Below the pieces are notes generated by a model, which saw only the letters and a list, made by a program, of their open reading frames with translations, had not been told where the DNA came from and ran no database searches. A program made the position numbers and the translations under genes. DNA of 64,000 bases from Nitrospinia bacterium (lineage in GTDB: Bacteria; Nitrospinota; Nitrospinia; Nitrospinales; JAJDAT01): the NCBI GenBank assembly GCA_029261715.1, contig JAJDAT010000049.1, positions 1-64,000 on the forward strand. Reading direction: 5' to 3'. Shown piece after piece: positions 8,208 through 16,483 of the stretch. The first letter of the stretch is position 1; each line of letters begins with the position of its first letter.

Positions 8208-9758
8208 ATGGCTCTGTCCTCTCAGGAACAGTTGGCGCTAATGGCTGCGCTTAACGAAATCAAATTAGAACGGAAAAACGCTCTTAAAAGAATGTTCCAA
8301 GGAACGAAACTCGTCCGTAAAAGCCTCGTTCAAGACGCTAAGGATATGTACAAGTCCGCTAAGGACGCCAAGAAAAAGATGGGCGGCGTTCCTGGGTTGA
8401 ATGCGCCAGACATTACAATTGGAATCCCTCCGCTTAATGTAGGTATCTTCAAGGGAATAAATTTAAAAAAGTTAATAAACATAAACCTAAGTCTTTGCTT
8501 AAGTGTCCCTAATATTAACTTAATTCCCGATATCAACTTAGGAGAAATTCCTGGGTTTAATTTGCCCAAGGTTCGTTTAAACCTTAAAGGTATTTTAAAG
8601 TATAAGGATTTATTTCCTAATATTTCCCTTAGAGCTCTGGTTTGGGCTATATGTATAAAGTATCCTCATATAGAACTTCCAGCTATAGCTGTTGATATTG
8701 GAAAAATTTTTGAAATTGATTTTCCCAATCTTCCAAAAATAAAGGTTCAGTTTCCTGAGTTTTTTGAAATCGATCTAGAAGTAAGCTTACCAAACCTTAA
8801 GTTGCCTGACGTGAATCTTCCGAACGTCGTTCCTCAAATTAGCTTGGAAGTCCCTAAAATTAATCTTGGTGAATTGAATATTCCTGGCGTCAATATGCCA
8901 AAGCTTTTGAAGATTCCCGGTTTTCCAAAGGTTATGAGGCTTTTGCTGGAATTGTTTGATGTTGGCGATTTACCAGATATCATTGCAGATTTAGGTTTGG
9001 ACTTTTTACAGGATTTTGTCGCTAGCGCTTTACCTATTGTTCAACAGGTAAAAAGTGGAGCTAAAGCCGCTTCAAGTTGGGGGAGCGCAGCTCAGGACTT
9101 GCATAAATCCTTTAAGACTAAAAAACACATGCCATTTGTTTTACCCGGGAATGCGCGAGACGCTGTTATTGCGGTAAGAACCTTGCTTCGACAGAGTTCT
9201 GCTGAGCATGCCGCCCGAGCGACAATCGAAACAACTCAATTTGCGGTTTCCACCGCAGGCTTATTTGCAGATTTAGGAGGGGCCACAGGGCCGGCAACAT
9301 CAGCGGCGGCTTCTTTAGCAAAGCTGTGCCAGAAGATCACTATTTTTGCCATCGAATACAAGCAGATGAAAAAGGTGAATCACATTTTAAAAACTTCGCC
9401 AGATGACGCCTTGAGTTCTGAACTGTTTAACGTATCTCCATTATTGGGATGTTATTACTTAGCCAATAACACCACCAGCAACGTTCTCAATGTACTGTCC
9501 AATAACATCATAGAGGATGATTGGATGGCCAATGCCGCGAACAATAAACGTAAGCATTTAGATCCTTTGATTAAAGATTCGCAGAAGTTTATTTCGAAGT
9601 CTCGGTATGTTTTAAGCCCAATTAAGCAAGACAAAGGCATGTACGTTGAGTTGTCTGGTTTTGAAAAATTAAAAGCTAGATTTGCTTTGTCTGTTAAGAA
9701 AAAGCTTCATTTAGCTCCATCCACTGCAAAAGTGAAAACTCACAGATACATTGGCTAG
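8208..9758 (+). CDS. Orphan protein with degenerate hydrophobic-x-(L/I/V)-P repeats
   Basis: A 516-residue protein I cannot assign. Residues 1-60 form a highly charged, Lys-rich helix. Residues about 62-250 are a run of short degenerate repeats ending in LP, IP or VP with Asn/Asp at set positions, for example LPNLKLPDVNLPNVV, VPKINLGELNIPGVNMP and IPDINLGEIPGFNLP. The pattern recalls the beta-repeats of AHNAK-like proteins. Residues 280-516 are Ala-rich and helical with a basic end. There is no signal peptide and no catalytic motif. AAAGGGA sits 5 bases before the ATG, so it is probably well translated. It stands alone between a dyad-containing promoter and a double hairpin. Confidence 0.75.
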   Translation: MALSSQEQLALMAALNEIKLERKNALKRMFQGTKLVRKSLVQDAKDMYKSAKDAKKKMGGVPGLNAPDITIGIPPLNVGIFKGINLKKLININLSLCLSVPNINLIPDINLGEIPGFNLPKVRLNLKGILKYKDLFPNISLRALVWAICIKYPHIELPAIAVDIGKIFEIDFPNLPKIKVQFPEFFEIDLEVSLPNLKLPDVNLPNVVPQISLEVPKINLGELNIPGVNMPKLLKIPGFPKVMRLLLELFDVGDLPDIIADLGLDFLQDFVASALPIVQQVKSGAKAASSWGSAAQDLHKSFKTKKHMPFVLPGNARDAVIAVRTLLRQSSAEHAARATIETTQFAVSTAGLFADLGGATGPATSAAASLAKLCQKITIFAIEYKQMKKVNHILKTSPDDALSSELFNVSPLLGCYYLANNTTSNVLNVLSNNIIEDDWMANAANNKRKHLDPLIKDSQKFISKSRYVLSPIKQDKGMYVELSGFEKLKARFALSVKKKLHLAPSTAKVKTHRYIG

Positions 9759-9778
9759 TGGCTAGAAAACTGTCCTTA

Positions 9779-9824
9779 ACTCCCGCTAGGGAGTAAGCGC
9801 TAAAATAGCGATTTTTTAGCGCTT
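9779..9824. terminator. Tandem double hairpin, bidirectional terminator
   Basis: Two hairpins abut between convergent genes. ACTCCC/GGGAGT (9779-9784 and 9789-9794, 4-base loop) is followed directly by AAGCGCTAAAA/TTTTAGCGCTT (9795-9805 and 9814-9824, 8-base loop). The second is a perfect 11-bp stem with A/T-rich inner bases, which suits termination in both directions. Confidence 0.6.
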
Positions 9825-9871
9825 CATATCGTTTTCACGAATACCATCCCAAGCTTGGAGTTAAAGCCTGT

Positions 9872-11518
9872 TTATCTTTTTCCCTTTTGAGCAATGACTA
9901 AATAGCGTGTTGAGGGACAAGTATCAGCATGGTTTTCTATAGGCGTTAAGGATACGGCGTCGTATACTTCGACCTTCCCATTAAAAGCTTTTTCAAAAGC
10001 TTGCCGTAATCTCCACAAAGCGGGTAAATACCTCATATGTTTTCCTTCATATGTGATAATCATTTTGTCTGTGTTTCGATTGATATTGATTATTTCGCTT
10101 TCCTGGAAGGTTCGATGATCTTGTTCGACTAAAACAGGTTTTCTAAGCGATAATACCTTTCCGCTTTTTGATTTTACGACATGGGGATAATAGCGAACAT
10201 GGTCTGGAGTGATAAAGTCTCCTACAAAATATCCTCCATCTTTAATCAATTCGACTGTCTTATAAATAGCAGGTTCAAGGTGCTCTGCAGGCAAATATTG
10301 AAATACATTAAGCCCTGAAAAAGCTATATCCCAAGGTTTGTCGGAAACTTCAAGGGATAGGATATCAGCGGCTTTAGCTTGTATATTGCGCTGCGCAACG
10401 CGCACCATAGCTTCGGATAAATCAATACCCAATAAATTCTCGTGTTTTACTCCAAGTTCTTGGATCATGTGAGATTCGACGACGCCAGTTCCACAACCAA
10501 GAGATATTAATCGGATGGCTTTTGGGTCAATAGATCGCGTTTCAAAAAAGAAATCAAGATACTTAGCGATAAACTCTTCTAGACAAGGACGGCCTATAAC
10601 GTCATCGTATAACTCTGCGTAGGTATAAAATGGATCTTCCTCTTCTTCGAAGTGAAGTAATTTTTTTTCCAAAAACGCGGTAGCGATTAATTCTTGCCGT
10701 ATAAGTTTCCAATAGCCCAGGTCATCCATGTGTCGAGTGATTGAATCTAATCGTTCGGTCAGATCTTTTTCAAGCCAGTCCCAGTTATCCCGTGAAAATA
10801 AGCTATTTGCTAAGTTCTTTTTTCGTGCAGCTAAATCTGATCTTTCAGATTCGGATTCCATTTTTTCCAACCTGTGCAATTGCTCCACGGTATTGCGTAA
10901 CCAGGTCAAAAAATCGGGATCTGGTCCTTTTTCTCTCTTTTTGATAGCTTCTTCTGGAAGCTCAAAAAAGACGCCGCCATTTGTGAATTGAATTCTATTT
11001 TCGTTTAGATCAAAAACTCGGGCATCGGCTGTGATATCCGATTTGCGGTCATATGAGCCGTACATATGCAAAGACATAAATCGTTGATCAGAGGAATTTC
11101 CCATTTGATGAACCAACTGATGGCCAACTCCCAAAACAACGCCTGGTTGGATTACTGAGCGATTGAGAGTATGAATTTCCCCGTCTTGGGCTAAAAAGGC
11201 AGCATGTTCTGCGGGACCGAAGATTTGAACGGCTCCCCACTGAGTGTAACCATGATCGTGAATGGCTGAGTAATCGCCAGGGATCCAGGACATTGCCATA
11301 ATTTCGAAATAGCCCCCGTCGTAAACCAACTTTCTTCCATAACTATCAGATACTGGATGGTCAAAATCAGCCCATATTTCAATATCTTTTTCAATAATAT
11401 TAGCTTCTTGCAATATTCCCCGCGCTCGTCTTGGGCTCATTTCTTTTTCAGATTGAACTTCAGAAATTAATCCTTGTATCGATTTTGGAAGTTCGTTTTT
11501 AGGAAGAGAAGAAGACAT
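9872..11518 (-). CDS. Cysteine-dioxygenase-like cupin fused to a SAM methyltransferase
   Basis: A 548-residue two-domain protein. Residues about 40-165 are a cupin of the cysteine dioxygenase type: the HxH pair His87/His89 in IPGDYSAIHDHG, a third ligand likely His137 in GHQLVHQMGN, and the SLHMYG strand (His151). The position of the Cys that crosslinks to Tyr in mammalian CDO is Trp94. A helical linker (about 190-300) leads to a class I methyltransferase with ISLGCGTGVVES (about 317) and LLGIDLSEAMV. No TPR or carrier domain is visible. Oxidation of a thiol substrate followed by methylation is an inference; the substrate is unknown. It is a single-gene unit converging on the repeat-rich orphan. 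Confidence 0.82.
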   Translation of the reverse strand: MSSSLPKNELPKSIQGLISEVQSEKEMSPRRARGILQEANIIEKDIEIWADFDHPVSDSYGRKLVYDGGYFEIMAMSWIPGDYSAIHDHGYTQWGAVQIFGPAEHAAFLAQDGEIHTLNRSVIQPGVVLGVGHQLVHQMGNSSDQRFMSLHMYGSYDRKSDITADARVFDLNENRIQFTNGGVFFELPEEAIKKREKGPDPDFLTWLRNTVEQLHRLEKMESESERSDLAARKKNLANSLFSRDNWDWLEKDLTERLDSITRHMDDLGYWKLIRQELIATAFLEKKLLHFEEEEDPFYTYAELYDDVIGRPCLEEFIAKYLDFFFETRSIDPKAIRLISLGCGTGVVESHMIQELGVKHENLLGIDLSEAMVRVAQRNIQAKAADILSLEVSDKPWDIAFSGLNVFQYLPAEHLEPAIYKTVELIKDGGYFVGDFITPDHVRYYPHVVKSKSGKVLSLRKPVLVEQDHRTFQESEIININRNTDKMIITYEGKHMRYLPALWRLRQAFEKAFNGKVEVYDAVSLTPIENHADTCPSTRYLVIAQKGKR

Positions 11519-11886
11519 AGAAATTTTCCTATTTTAAATTTAGTTCTATAGATTTATTCTTAGGCGTTAGGGACTTTAAAGGTAACTTTTTTGAAAATCG
11601 TTTATATAAAAGCCCGAAGTTAGTCGTCCGGGAAAATAAATAATTACAAAGTTTTAGAAGTCCTCAGATTAACGTAAATGGCGGAAAATAGAAGAACAGT
11701 TAATAAATAAGGTCCTTTAATACTAGGTTTAAAGGAGTTAAGCCTTTATTCTTAGTAGCTCTAGTTAATTATAGAGAGTATTAATTCGACCTGCTTATCC
11801 TGTCCTAATAATAACTTAGGTCGTCTTACTGAAACTGTCAACAGATGAACCATAAGCTTTTTGCTTGATAAATAATTGAGGTTACA
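11519..11886. other. Divergent intergenic region, 368 bases
   Basis: AT-rich spacer between the cupin-methyltransferase gene and the FGE-like gene, which should hold promoters for both. I see only a weak 6-bp hairpin, TAAAGG/CCTTTA (11730-11735 and 11743-11748), and no clear -35/-10 pair or RNA gene. Confidence 0.4.
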
Positions 11887-12732
11887 TTGGAAAAAGGTAA
11901 AAGTTACTTAGAGTTTGTTATTTTTTTGATTTTTGCAGCAACTTTTTCGGCTTGTCAATCGTTCCCGCAAGGAACTCAGAATACTAGCGATAGTATGATT
12001 TTAATTCCAGCCGGAAAGTTTACTATGGGTTACGAACCTATAGACGATGATGATTGGGGCGATAGAGATGAAGAGCCCGTGCATGAAATTTTTTTAAACT
12101 CTTATTTGATTGATAAATATGAAACCACAGCTTTAGATTTTTCTAGGTTTTTGAATGAAAACTTGGATAAAGCCAATCAATTCATCCGTCTAGGCAATGC
12201 CACTACCATCGAGATTGTTAACGAAAAATTTAGTCCTCGTGCAGGAATGGAAAAGCTTCCAGCGAATGGTATTTCTTGGTATGGAGCGGACGCATATTGT
12301 CGCTCTGTGAAGAAACGATTGCTAACCGAAGCTGAGTGGGAGAAGGCTGCTAGAGGAACCGATCAGAGGGTATTCCCATGGGGTAACAGTTTTCCAAACC
12401 CCGAATGGATAACCTTTAGGCGAAAGTTTTCGAAATTAGGTTTTAAAGTATTTTCCCCTGTTGATGAGATGGAAAAGAGTCAATCCCCTTATGGCGTTTA
12501 CCATATGGCGGGAAATGTTTGGGAATGGGTGGCTGATTGGTATGAAGATGTTTACTACGAGTACTCTCCGGAAAACGATCCTCAAGGACCAGATAGCGGC
12601 GAGTCCAAGGTATTGCGTGGCGGTAATTGGTACTACAAGGCTTATTATTTGAGAACTGTTTATCGTTTTAATGACAAACCGGAGTCTCTAAAGGTTTGGC
12701 AAGGAGTTCGCTGCGCCAAATCAGAAAAATAG
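11887..12732 (+). CDS. Formylglycine-generating-enzyme-family (SUMF1/EgtB-like) lipoprotein
   Basis: A 281-residue protein with a lipoprotein signal ending FAATFSAC (Cys23). The FGE-sulfatase domain follows: MILIPAGKFTMGYE, SWYGADAYCRSVKKRLLTEAEWEKAARG, FPWGNSFP, MAGNVWEWVADWY, VLRGGNWY and GVRCAKSEK. The family includes sulfatase activators, EgtB-type sulfoxide synthases and many non-enzymatic surface proteins. The cysteine pair expected of true formylglycine-generating enzymes is not evident, so sulfatase activation is unlikely. The start is TTG, supported by GAGG 5 bases upstream. Located in the cell envelope by its lipobox; role unknown. Confidence 0.82.
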   Translation: MEKGKSYLEFVIFLIFAATFSACQSFPQGTQNTSDSMILIPAGKFTMGYEPIDDDDWGDRDEEPVHEIFLNSYLIDKYETTALDFSRFLNENLDKANQFIRLGNATTIEIVNEKFSPRAGMEKLPANGISWYGADAYCRSVKKRLLTEAEWEKAARGTDQRVFPWGNSFPNPEWITFRRKFSKLGFKVFSPVDEMEKSQSPYGVYHMAGNVWEWVADWYEDVYYEYSPENDPQGPDSGESKVLRGGNWYYKAYYLRTVYRFNDKPESLKVWQGVRCAKSEK

Positions 12733-12758
12733 ACTGCCTGGTGTTAAGATTTTGAAGG

Positions 12759-14486
12759 CTATTTTCCTTCGACGAAACCATTTGTGATAGGTAGCCTGCG
12801 GTCCTTCCCAAACGATTTAGACGTGATTTTGATTCCAGGAGGTCCCTGACGGCGTTTATATTCGTTAAGGTTGACAAGTTTTATTATTCGTTGCGCTTCT
12901 TTTTTAGGAAATCCTAAGGCAATTAAATCTTTTAAGCCGCAATCTTTTTCGACGTAGTTTAATAGCATTGCGTCTAGCAAATCGTAATCAGGAAGAGAGT
13001 CTGTGTCTTTTTGATTAGGTCGCAATTCTGCTGAAGGAGCTTTATTAATGGTTGCTTTAGGAATAATGTCACGATTTTTTAGCTTATTGTAGTAGTTAGA
13101 TAATTCATAAACTCGTGTTTTAGAAACGTCTTTAATGAGTGCAAAACCTCCGGCCATATCTCCATAAAGAGTGCAATAGCCTACGCTAGTTTCGCTCTTA
13201 TTACCGGTTGTTAGCGCTAGCCAGCCAAATTTATTGGAAAAGGCCATTACAATATTTCCACGGATTCGGGCTTGTAAATTTTCTTCAGCGACTCCAGGGG
13301 AAGTTTTTTTGAAAAATGGCTTTAACATATCTTGGAAAGCCTTCATTGCTGGCGCAATTTCAATTGTATGGGTTGTAATCCCCAAGTTTTTGGCCAAGGC
13401 TAGGGAATCCTTTACGCTTCCTTTTGACGAATATGGCGAAGGCATCAAGATTCCAATTACATTTTCCGAGCCTAAAGCATCTGCAGCTATCGCGGCAGTA
13501 AGAGCCGAGTCTATTCCGCCACTTAACCCTAAGACAGCTTTTTTAAATCCGTTTTTTCTGAAATAGTCTTGAGCTCCTAAAGTAAGAGCTTTAAAAATTT
13601 CTTCTGTTTCTTCCAGCACAGCAAGCTCTTTAGCGGGTGGTAGCAAATTTTTTTCAGGTCTTTTGGGAAGAGATAGTTTGATGTTTTTGATATTATTTTT
13701 TGATGATAGCAACCTTTGAGGTCGTTTTGAGAGGTTGACTTCAAAGTCAAAAAAGATTAAATCTTCCTCGAAAGATTTGCCACGAACTATTGTTTTGCCC
13801 CTTTCATCTACTATTAGGCTGGCTCCGTCAAAGATTAGTTCATCCTGTCCTCCTACCAAATTGACGTAGGCAATAGTAGTTTTATATTGTCTGGCTCTTT
13901 TTTGAATGAGTTCTTCCCGGATTTTTCGTTTATCTGAATAAAAAGGAGAAGACGATAAGTTTAGTAGGATATCTACTCCGCCCTGTGAAGCTAAGTATTT
14001 CCCAGGTCCATTAGAGTCCCAGATATCTTCGCAAATAGTTACGCCACAAATAACTCCATTGAACTCAAATCGTAAAGGCAGTTGGCCTTCCTGGAAGTAT
14101 CGCTTTTCGTCAAATACGCCATAATTTGGGAGGCAGGTTTTTCTATATGAAGAGCGAAGCTTGCCGTTAGCAAAAATTGCGGCTGAATTAAATAGTTTTC
14201 CTTTATGGTATTCAGGGTAACCGATTGCCGATATTACGTTCTTTGTGCTAGGAGCTATTTTTTTGAGTGTTTTTAAGTTTTCGGAGATAAAGTCTTCTTT
14301 TAATAGCAAATCTTCTGGAGGATACCCAGTTAAAGCCAATTCAGGGAATAGAACGATATCAGATTGATGTTTTCGTGATGCTTTTAAAGATTCGCGAATT
14401 TTTTCTAAGTTGCCTTTAAAGTCTCCTACTTTCGCGTTGATTTGAGCAAGGCAAATTCGAATAGATTTTCTATGATCCGATTTCAC
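12759..14486 (-). CDS. nadE: Glutamine-dependent NAD(+) synthetase
   Basis: A 575-residue two-domain enzyme. The N-terminal nitrilase-like amidase releases ammonia from glutamine; its Glu-Lys-Cys triad lies in FPELALTGYPPEDLL, YRKTCLPNYGVFDEKRYF and GVTICEDIWD. The C-terminal synthetase has the ATP-binding loop GLSGGIDSALTAAIA, LTTGNKSETSVGYCTLYGDM and GGFALIKDV. It amidates deamido-NAD to NAD. Length fits the family. It converges on the FGE-like gene with only 26 bases between stops and diverges from the gene at 14670, so it is its own transcription unit. Confidence 0.96.
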   Translation of the reverse strand: MKSDHRKSIRICLAQINAKVGDFKGNLEKIRESLKASRKHQSDIVLFPELALTGYPPEDLLLKEDFISENLKTLKKIAPSTKNVISAIGYPEYHKGKLFNSAAIFANGKLRSSYRKTCLPNYGVFDEKRYFQEGQLPLRFEFNGVICGVTICEDIWDSNGPGKYLASQGGVDILLNLSSSPFYSDKRKIREELIQKRARQYKTTIAYVNLVGGQDELIFDGASLIVDERGKTIVRGKSFEEDLIFFDFEVNLSKRPQRLLSSKNNIKNIKLSLPKRPEKNLLPPAKELAVLEETEEIFKALTLGAQDYFRKNGFKKAVLGLSGGIDSALTAAIAADALGSENVIGILMPSPYSSKGSVKDSLALAKNLGITTHTIEIAPAMKAFQDMLKPFFKKTSPGVAEENLQARIRGNIVMAFSNKFGWLALTTGNKSETSVGYCTLYGDMAGGFALIKDVSKTRVYELSNYYNKLKNRDIIPKATINKAPSAELRPNQKDTDSLPDYDLLDAMLLNYVEKDCGLKDLIALGFPKKEAQRIIKLVNLNEYKRRQGPPGIKITSKSFGKDRRLPITNGFVEGK

Positions 14487-14583
14487 TGAAGTTTGTATTT
14501 GTTTTTCCCGGTTAGGATGAAGTTTTTATTTGCATAGCTTTTGCCGCTAGAAATATGCATGATTTTTCGTGACAAACGGCTGA

Positions 14584-14591
14584 ATTATAAT
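14584..14591. promoter_or_regulatory. Palindromic -10 element in a divergent promoter region
   Basis: ATTATAAT is its own reverse complement, so both strands carry TATAAT between nadE and the gene at 14670. Neither direction shows a good -35 at standard spacing, so this is only suggestive. Confidence 0.25.
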
Positions 14592-14669
14592 ACAATTATG
14601 TTAAACCTTAAAACTTATTAAGAATCCAATAATAAGCGTTCAATTTGTTTTGTAAAAGATAAAAATAAG

Positions 14670-15104
14670 ATGGAATCCAGCTCTGTTGAAATCAGCGTTA
14701 AACAAATAATTAAAAAAAATGGGTTTCCTGAAAAAATCGTGAGGTTACCATTTAAGCCAGTTTACGATAGTTGTAAAAAGTCAGGTGTCGGTTTACGGGA
14801 AATTTTAAACCGTTTGGAAGAAGAAGATATAATTGGCGAAATTCAAGGCGATTATATACTTTTCCGCGCTCCCAATAAACGAATTGATTCTGAAGTTTCA
14901 GAAAACAAGCCTCCCGCTAATGAGTTTAAGAACCCTCAAGGCTTTCCGGATCTCACAAAACTAAGCGCTCTGGGGCAAGATTATTTGTCAAAGTTGAATC
15001 CTGAACAAATTAATCAATTTCGACAAATGATGGAAAATATGAGCGAAGAGGAAAAAGCAAAGATAATGGAATTGGCTAAAAATTTCGAAAACATGAATAA
15101 ATAG
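14670..15104 (+). CDS. Hypothetical protein with winged-helix-like N-terminus
   Basis: A 144-residue soluble protein that I do not recognise. Residues 10-65 look like a small winged helix: helices around KQIIKKNGF and GLREILNRLEEED, then a strand-turn-strand GEIQGDYILFRA. A Pro/Asn-rich linker leads to a C-terminal acidic helical pair, LNPEQINQFRQMMENMSEEEKAKIMELAKNFE written here in two overlapping parts: LNPEQINQFRQMMENMSEEE and EEKAKIMELAKNFE. The Shine-Dalgarno is weak. It precedes a CBS-domain gene by 29 bases and probably shares its transcript. DNA or RNA binding is possible but unproved. Confidence 0.65.
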   Translation: MESSSVEISVKQIIKKNGFPEKIVRLPFKPVYDSCKKSGVGLREILNRLEEEDIIGEIQGDYILFRAPNKRIDSEVSENKPPANEFKNPQGFPDLTKLSALGQDYLSKLNPEQINQFRQMMENMSEEEKAKIMELAKNFENMNK

Positions 15105-15133
15105 CTTAACTTTTTGATCTCCCAAGGAATAAC

Positions 15134-15565
15134 ATGAAGGTCAAACAATTAATGACAAAGGTTATTCACTCGGTTACTCCTGAGGATCAAGTAGATAAAG
15201 TTTTTATGCTGTTCCATTTTGAGAGTATTCGCCATTTGCCAGTGTTGGAAAATGATAAATTAGTGGGTATTATTTCTGATAGAGATTTAAAAAAAGTTTT
15301 AGGCCCCAGAAAAAATTTTTTGGAAAAACCTGACGGTACAACCTATACCATTTCCAATCGTAGGGCTAAAACGATTATGAAACGCGGAGTTATAACCATT
15401 GGTCCCGAGCAAAGAGCGGCTGATGCCGCAGCGATTATGGCTAAAAAAAAAATTGGAGCTTTGCCTGTTTTACAAAAGGGAAAGTTAGTTGGAATTATTA
15501 CTGCAACGGATATTTTAAAAGCATTTGTTAAATTGAGTAACGATATTGCTCAAGCTGGAAAATAA
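15134..15565 (+). CDS. Tandem CBS-domain protein
   Basis: A 143-residue stand-alone CBS pair. The first CBS runs from about residue 5 to 60 (VKQLMTKVIHSVTPEDQVD, HLPVLENDKLVGIISDRDL). The second runs from about 78 to 135 (IMKRGVITIGPEQRAADAAA, IGALPVLQKGKLVGIITATDIL). Such pairs bind adenine nucleotides (AMP, ATP, SAM) and act as sensors, usually by regulating a partner. No catalytic domain is attached. AAGGA lies a few bases before the ATG. It sits in a run of three small unassigned genes that may be co-transcribed. Confidence 0.9.
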   Translation: MKVKQLMTKVIHSVTPEDQVDKVFMLFHFESIRHLPVLENDKLVGIISDRDLKKVLGPRKNFLEKPDGTTYTISNRRAKTIMKRGVITIGPEQRAADAAAIMAKKKIGALPVLQKGKLVGIITATDILKAFVKLSNDIAQAGK

Positions 15566-15600
15566 CTGGAATTTTAATTTTTTAAATTAAGTGTTACTCA

Positions 15601-16461
15601 ATGCTGGTTTTTGCTAAAGATATTAATCTAAAGAATCACAATCATGCTTTAGAAGATTCTGATTCTGAATTAAAAAATTATATGGATTATCAACGTAAGT
15701 TATTTCCATATACTATTTTTCGCGCAGGCTTAGATTTAGCGTATAAGGAGTTAGACGATATATTAAATTATGTGGATAATGGTTATAAACCGCCTACAGA
15801 CTCACCAAGAAAAGAGTTTCCCGATAATGTAGATGATTGGTTTAAACAACAATATCCTTGGTCTAACGCTTTTCTTAACAAAGATACGGTTCATTCCGTG
15901 TTAGTTGTTTTGATAAAGGGAATGGAATCTTTTAGAAGTTATGAATTTTTAAATGCATATCATTGGATGGTTTTGTACGATGTTGTCCACAACGCAGTCA
16001 ATTTTTATAATGATTTATTAACTTTTTCTCCAGACAGAGCAACTGACATTAAATTGAGTCAAAAAATCCCTATAAAGTTTGATGACTTCGTCAACAATTA
16101 CTGGATAAAACTGGATTTTATGATTATGTCAAAGCCAGACTATTCTCACGAACGATTATTGACGAAAAATAGGTCGATTGAAGCCACAATTAGAGAATTG
16201 ATGAGTGATGGGAATAATCCAGCCGATGCCTTAGAAAAAGTGGCTCAAAAGTTTTCATTAGAGCCAGCTACTTTGTCTTGCTTGCGTCACGAAACAGTCA
16301 CTGAAAAGATATTGGAGGTAAGTTCCGCTCCAATGGCTGAAGATCCATATAAAATATTAAACGAACCTTGTAATGAGGATGGTGAGTTAAAAGGTCTTTC
16401 GAACTTAGATGCAGATTATTTTTATAACTGCCAATTGTTAAAAACTCAAAAGAATCTTTAA
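15601..16461 (+). CDS. Hypothetical protein, 286 residues
   Basis: A soluble protein rich in aromatic and acidic residues, predicted mostly helical, with no signal peptide or membrane segment. Recognisable pieces are FRAGLDLAYKELDDILNYVD, a central YEFLNAYHWMVLYDVVHNAV helix and a C-terminal ALEKVAQKFSLEPATLSCL segment that looks like a small helical bundle. I know no family that matches. It starts 36 bases after the CBS gene and ends 22 bases before the DUF945 gene, so it fits in one operon with them. Confidence 0.65.
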   Translation: MLVFAKDINLKNHNHALEDSDSELKNYMDYQRKLFPYTIFRAGLDLAYKELDDILNYVDNGYKPPTDSPRKEFPDNVDDWFKQQYPWSNAFLNKDTVHSVLVVLIKGMESFRSYEFLNAYHWMVLYDVVHNAVNFYNDLLTFSPDRATDIKLSQKIPIKFDDFVNNYWIKLDFMIMSKPDYSHERLLTKNRSIEATIRELMSDGNNPADALEKVAQKFSLEPATLSCLRHETVTEKILEVSSAPMAEDPYKILNEPCNEDGELKGLSNLDADYFYNCQLLKTQKNL

Positions 16462-16483
16462 GATTCTTTCCTAAATTTATTTT

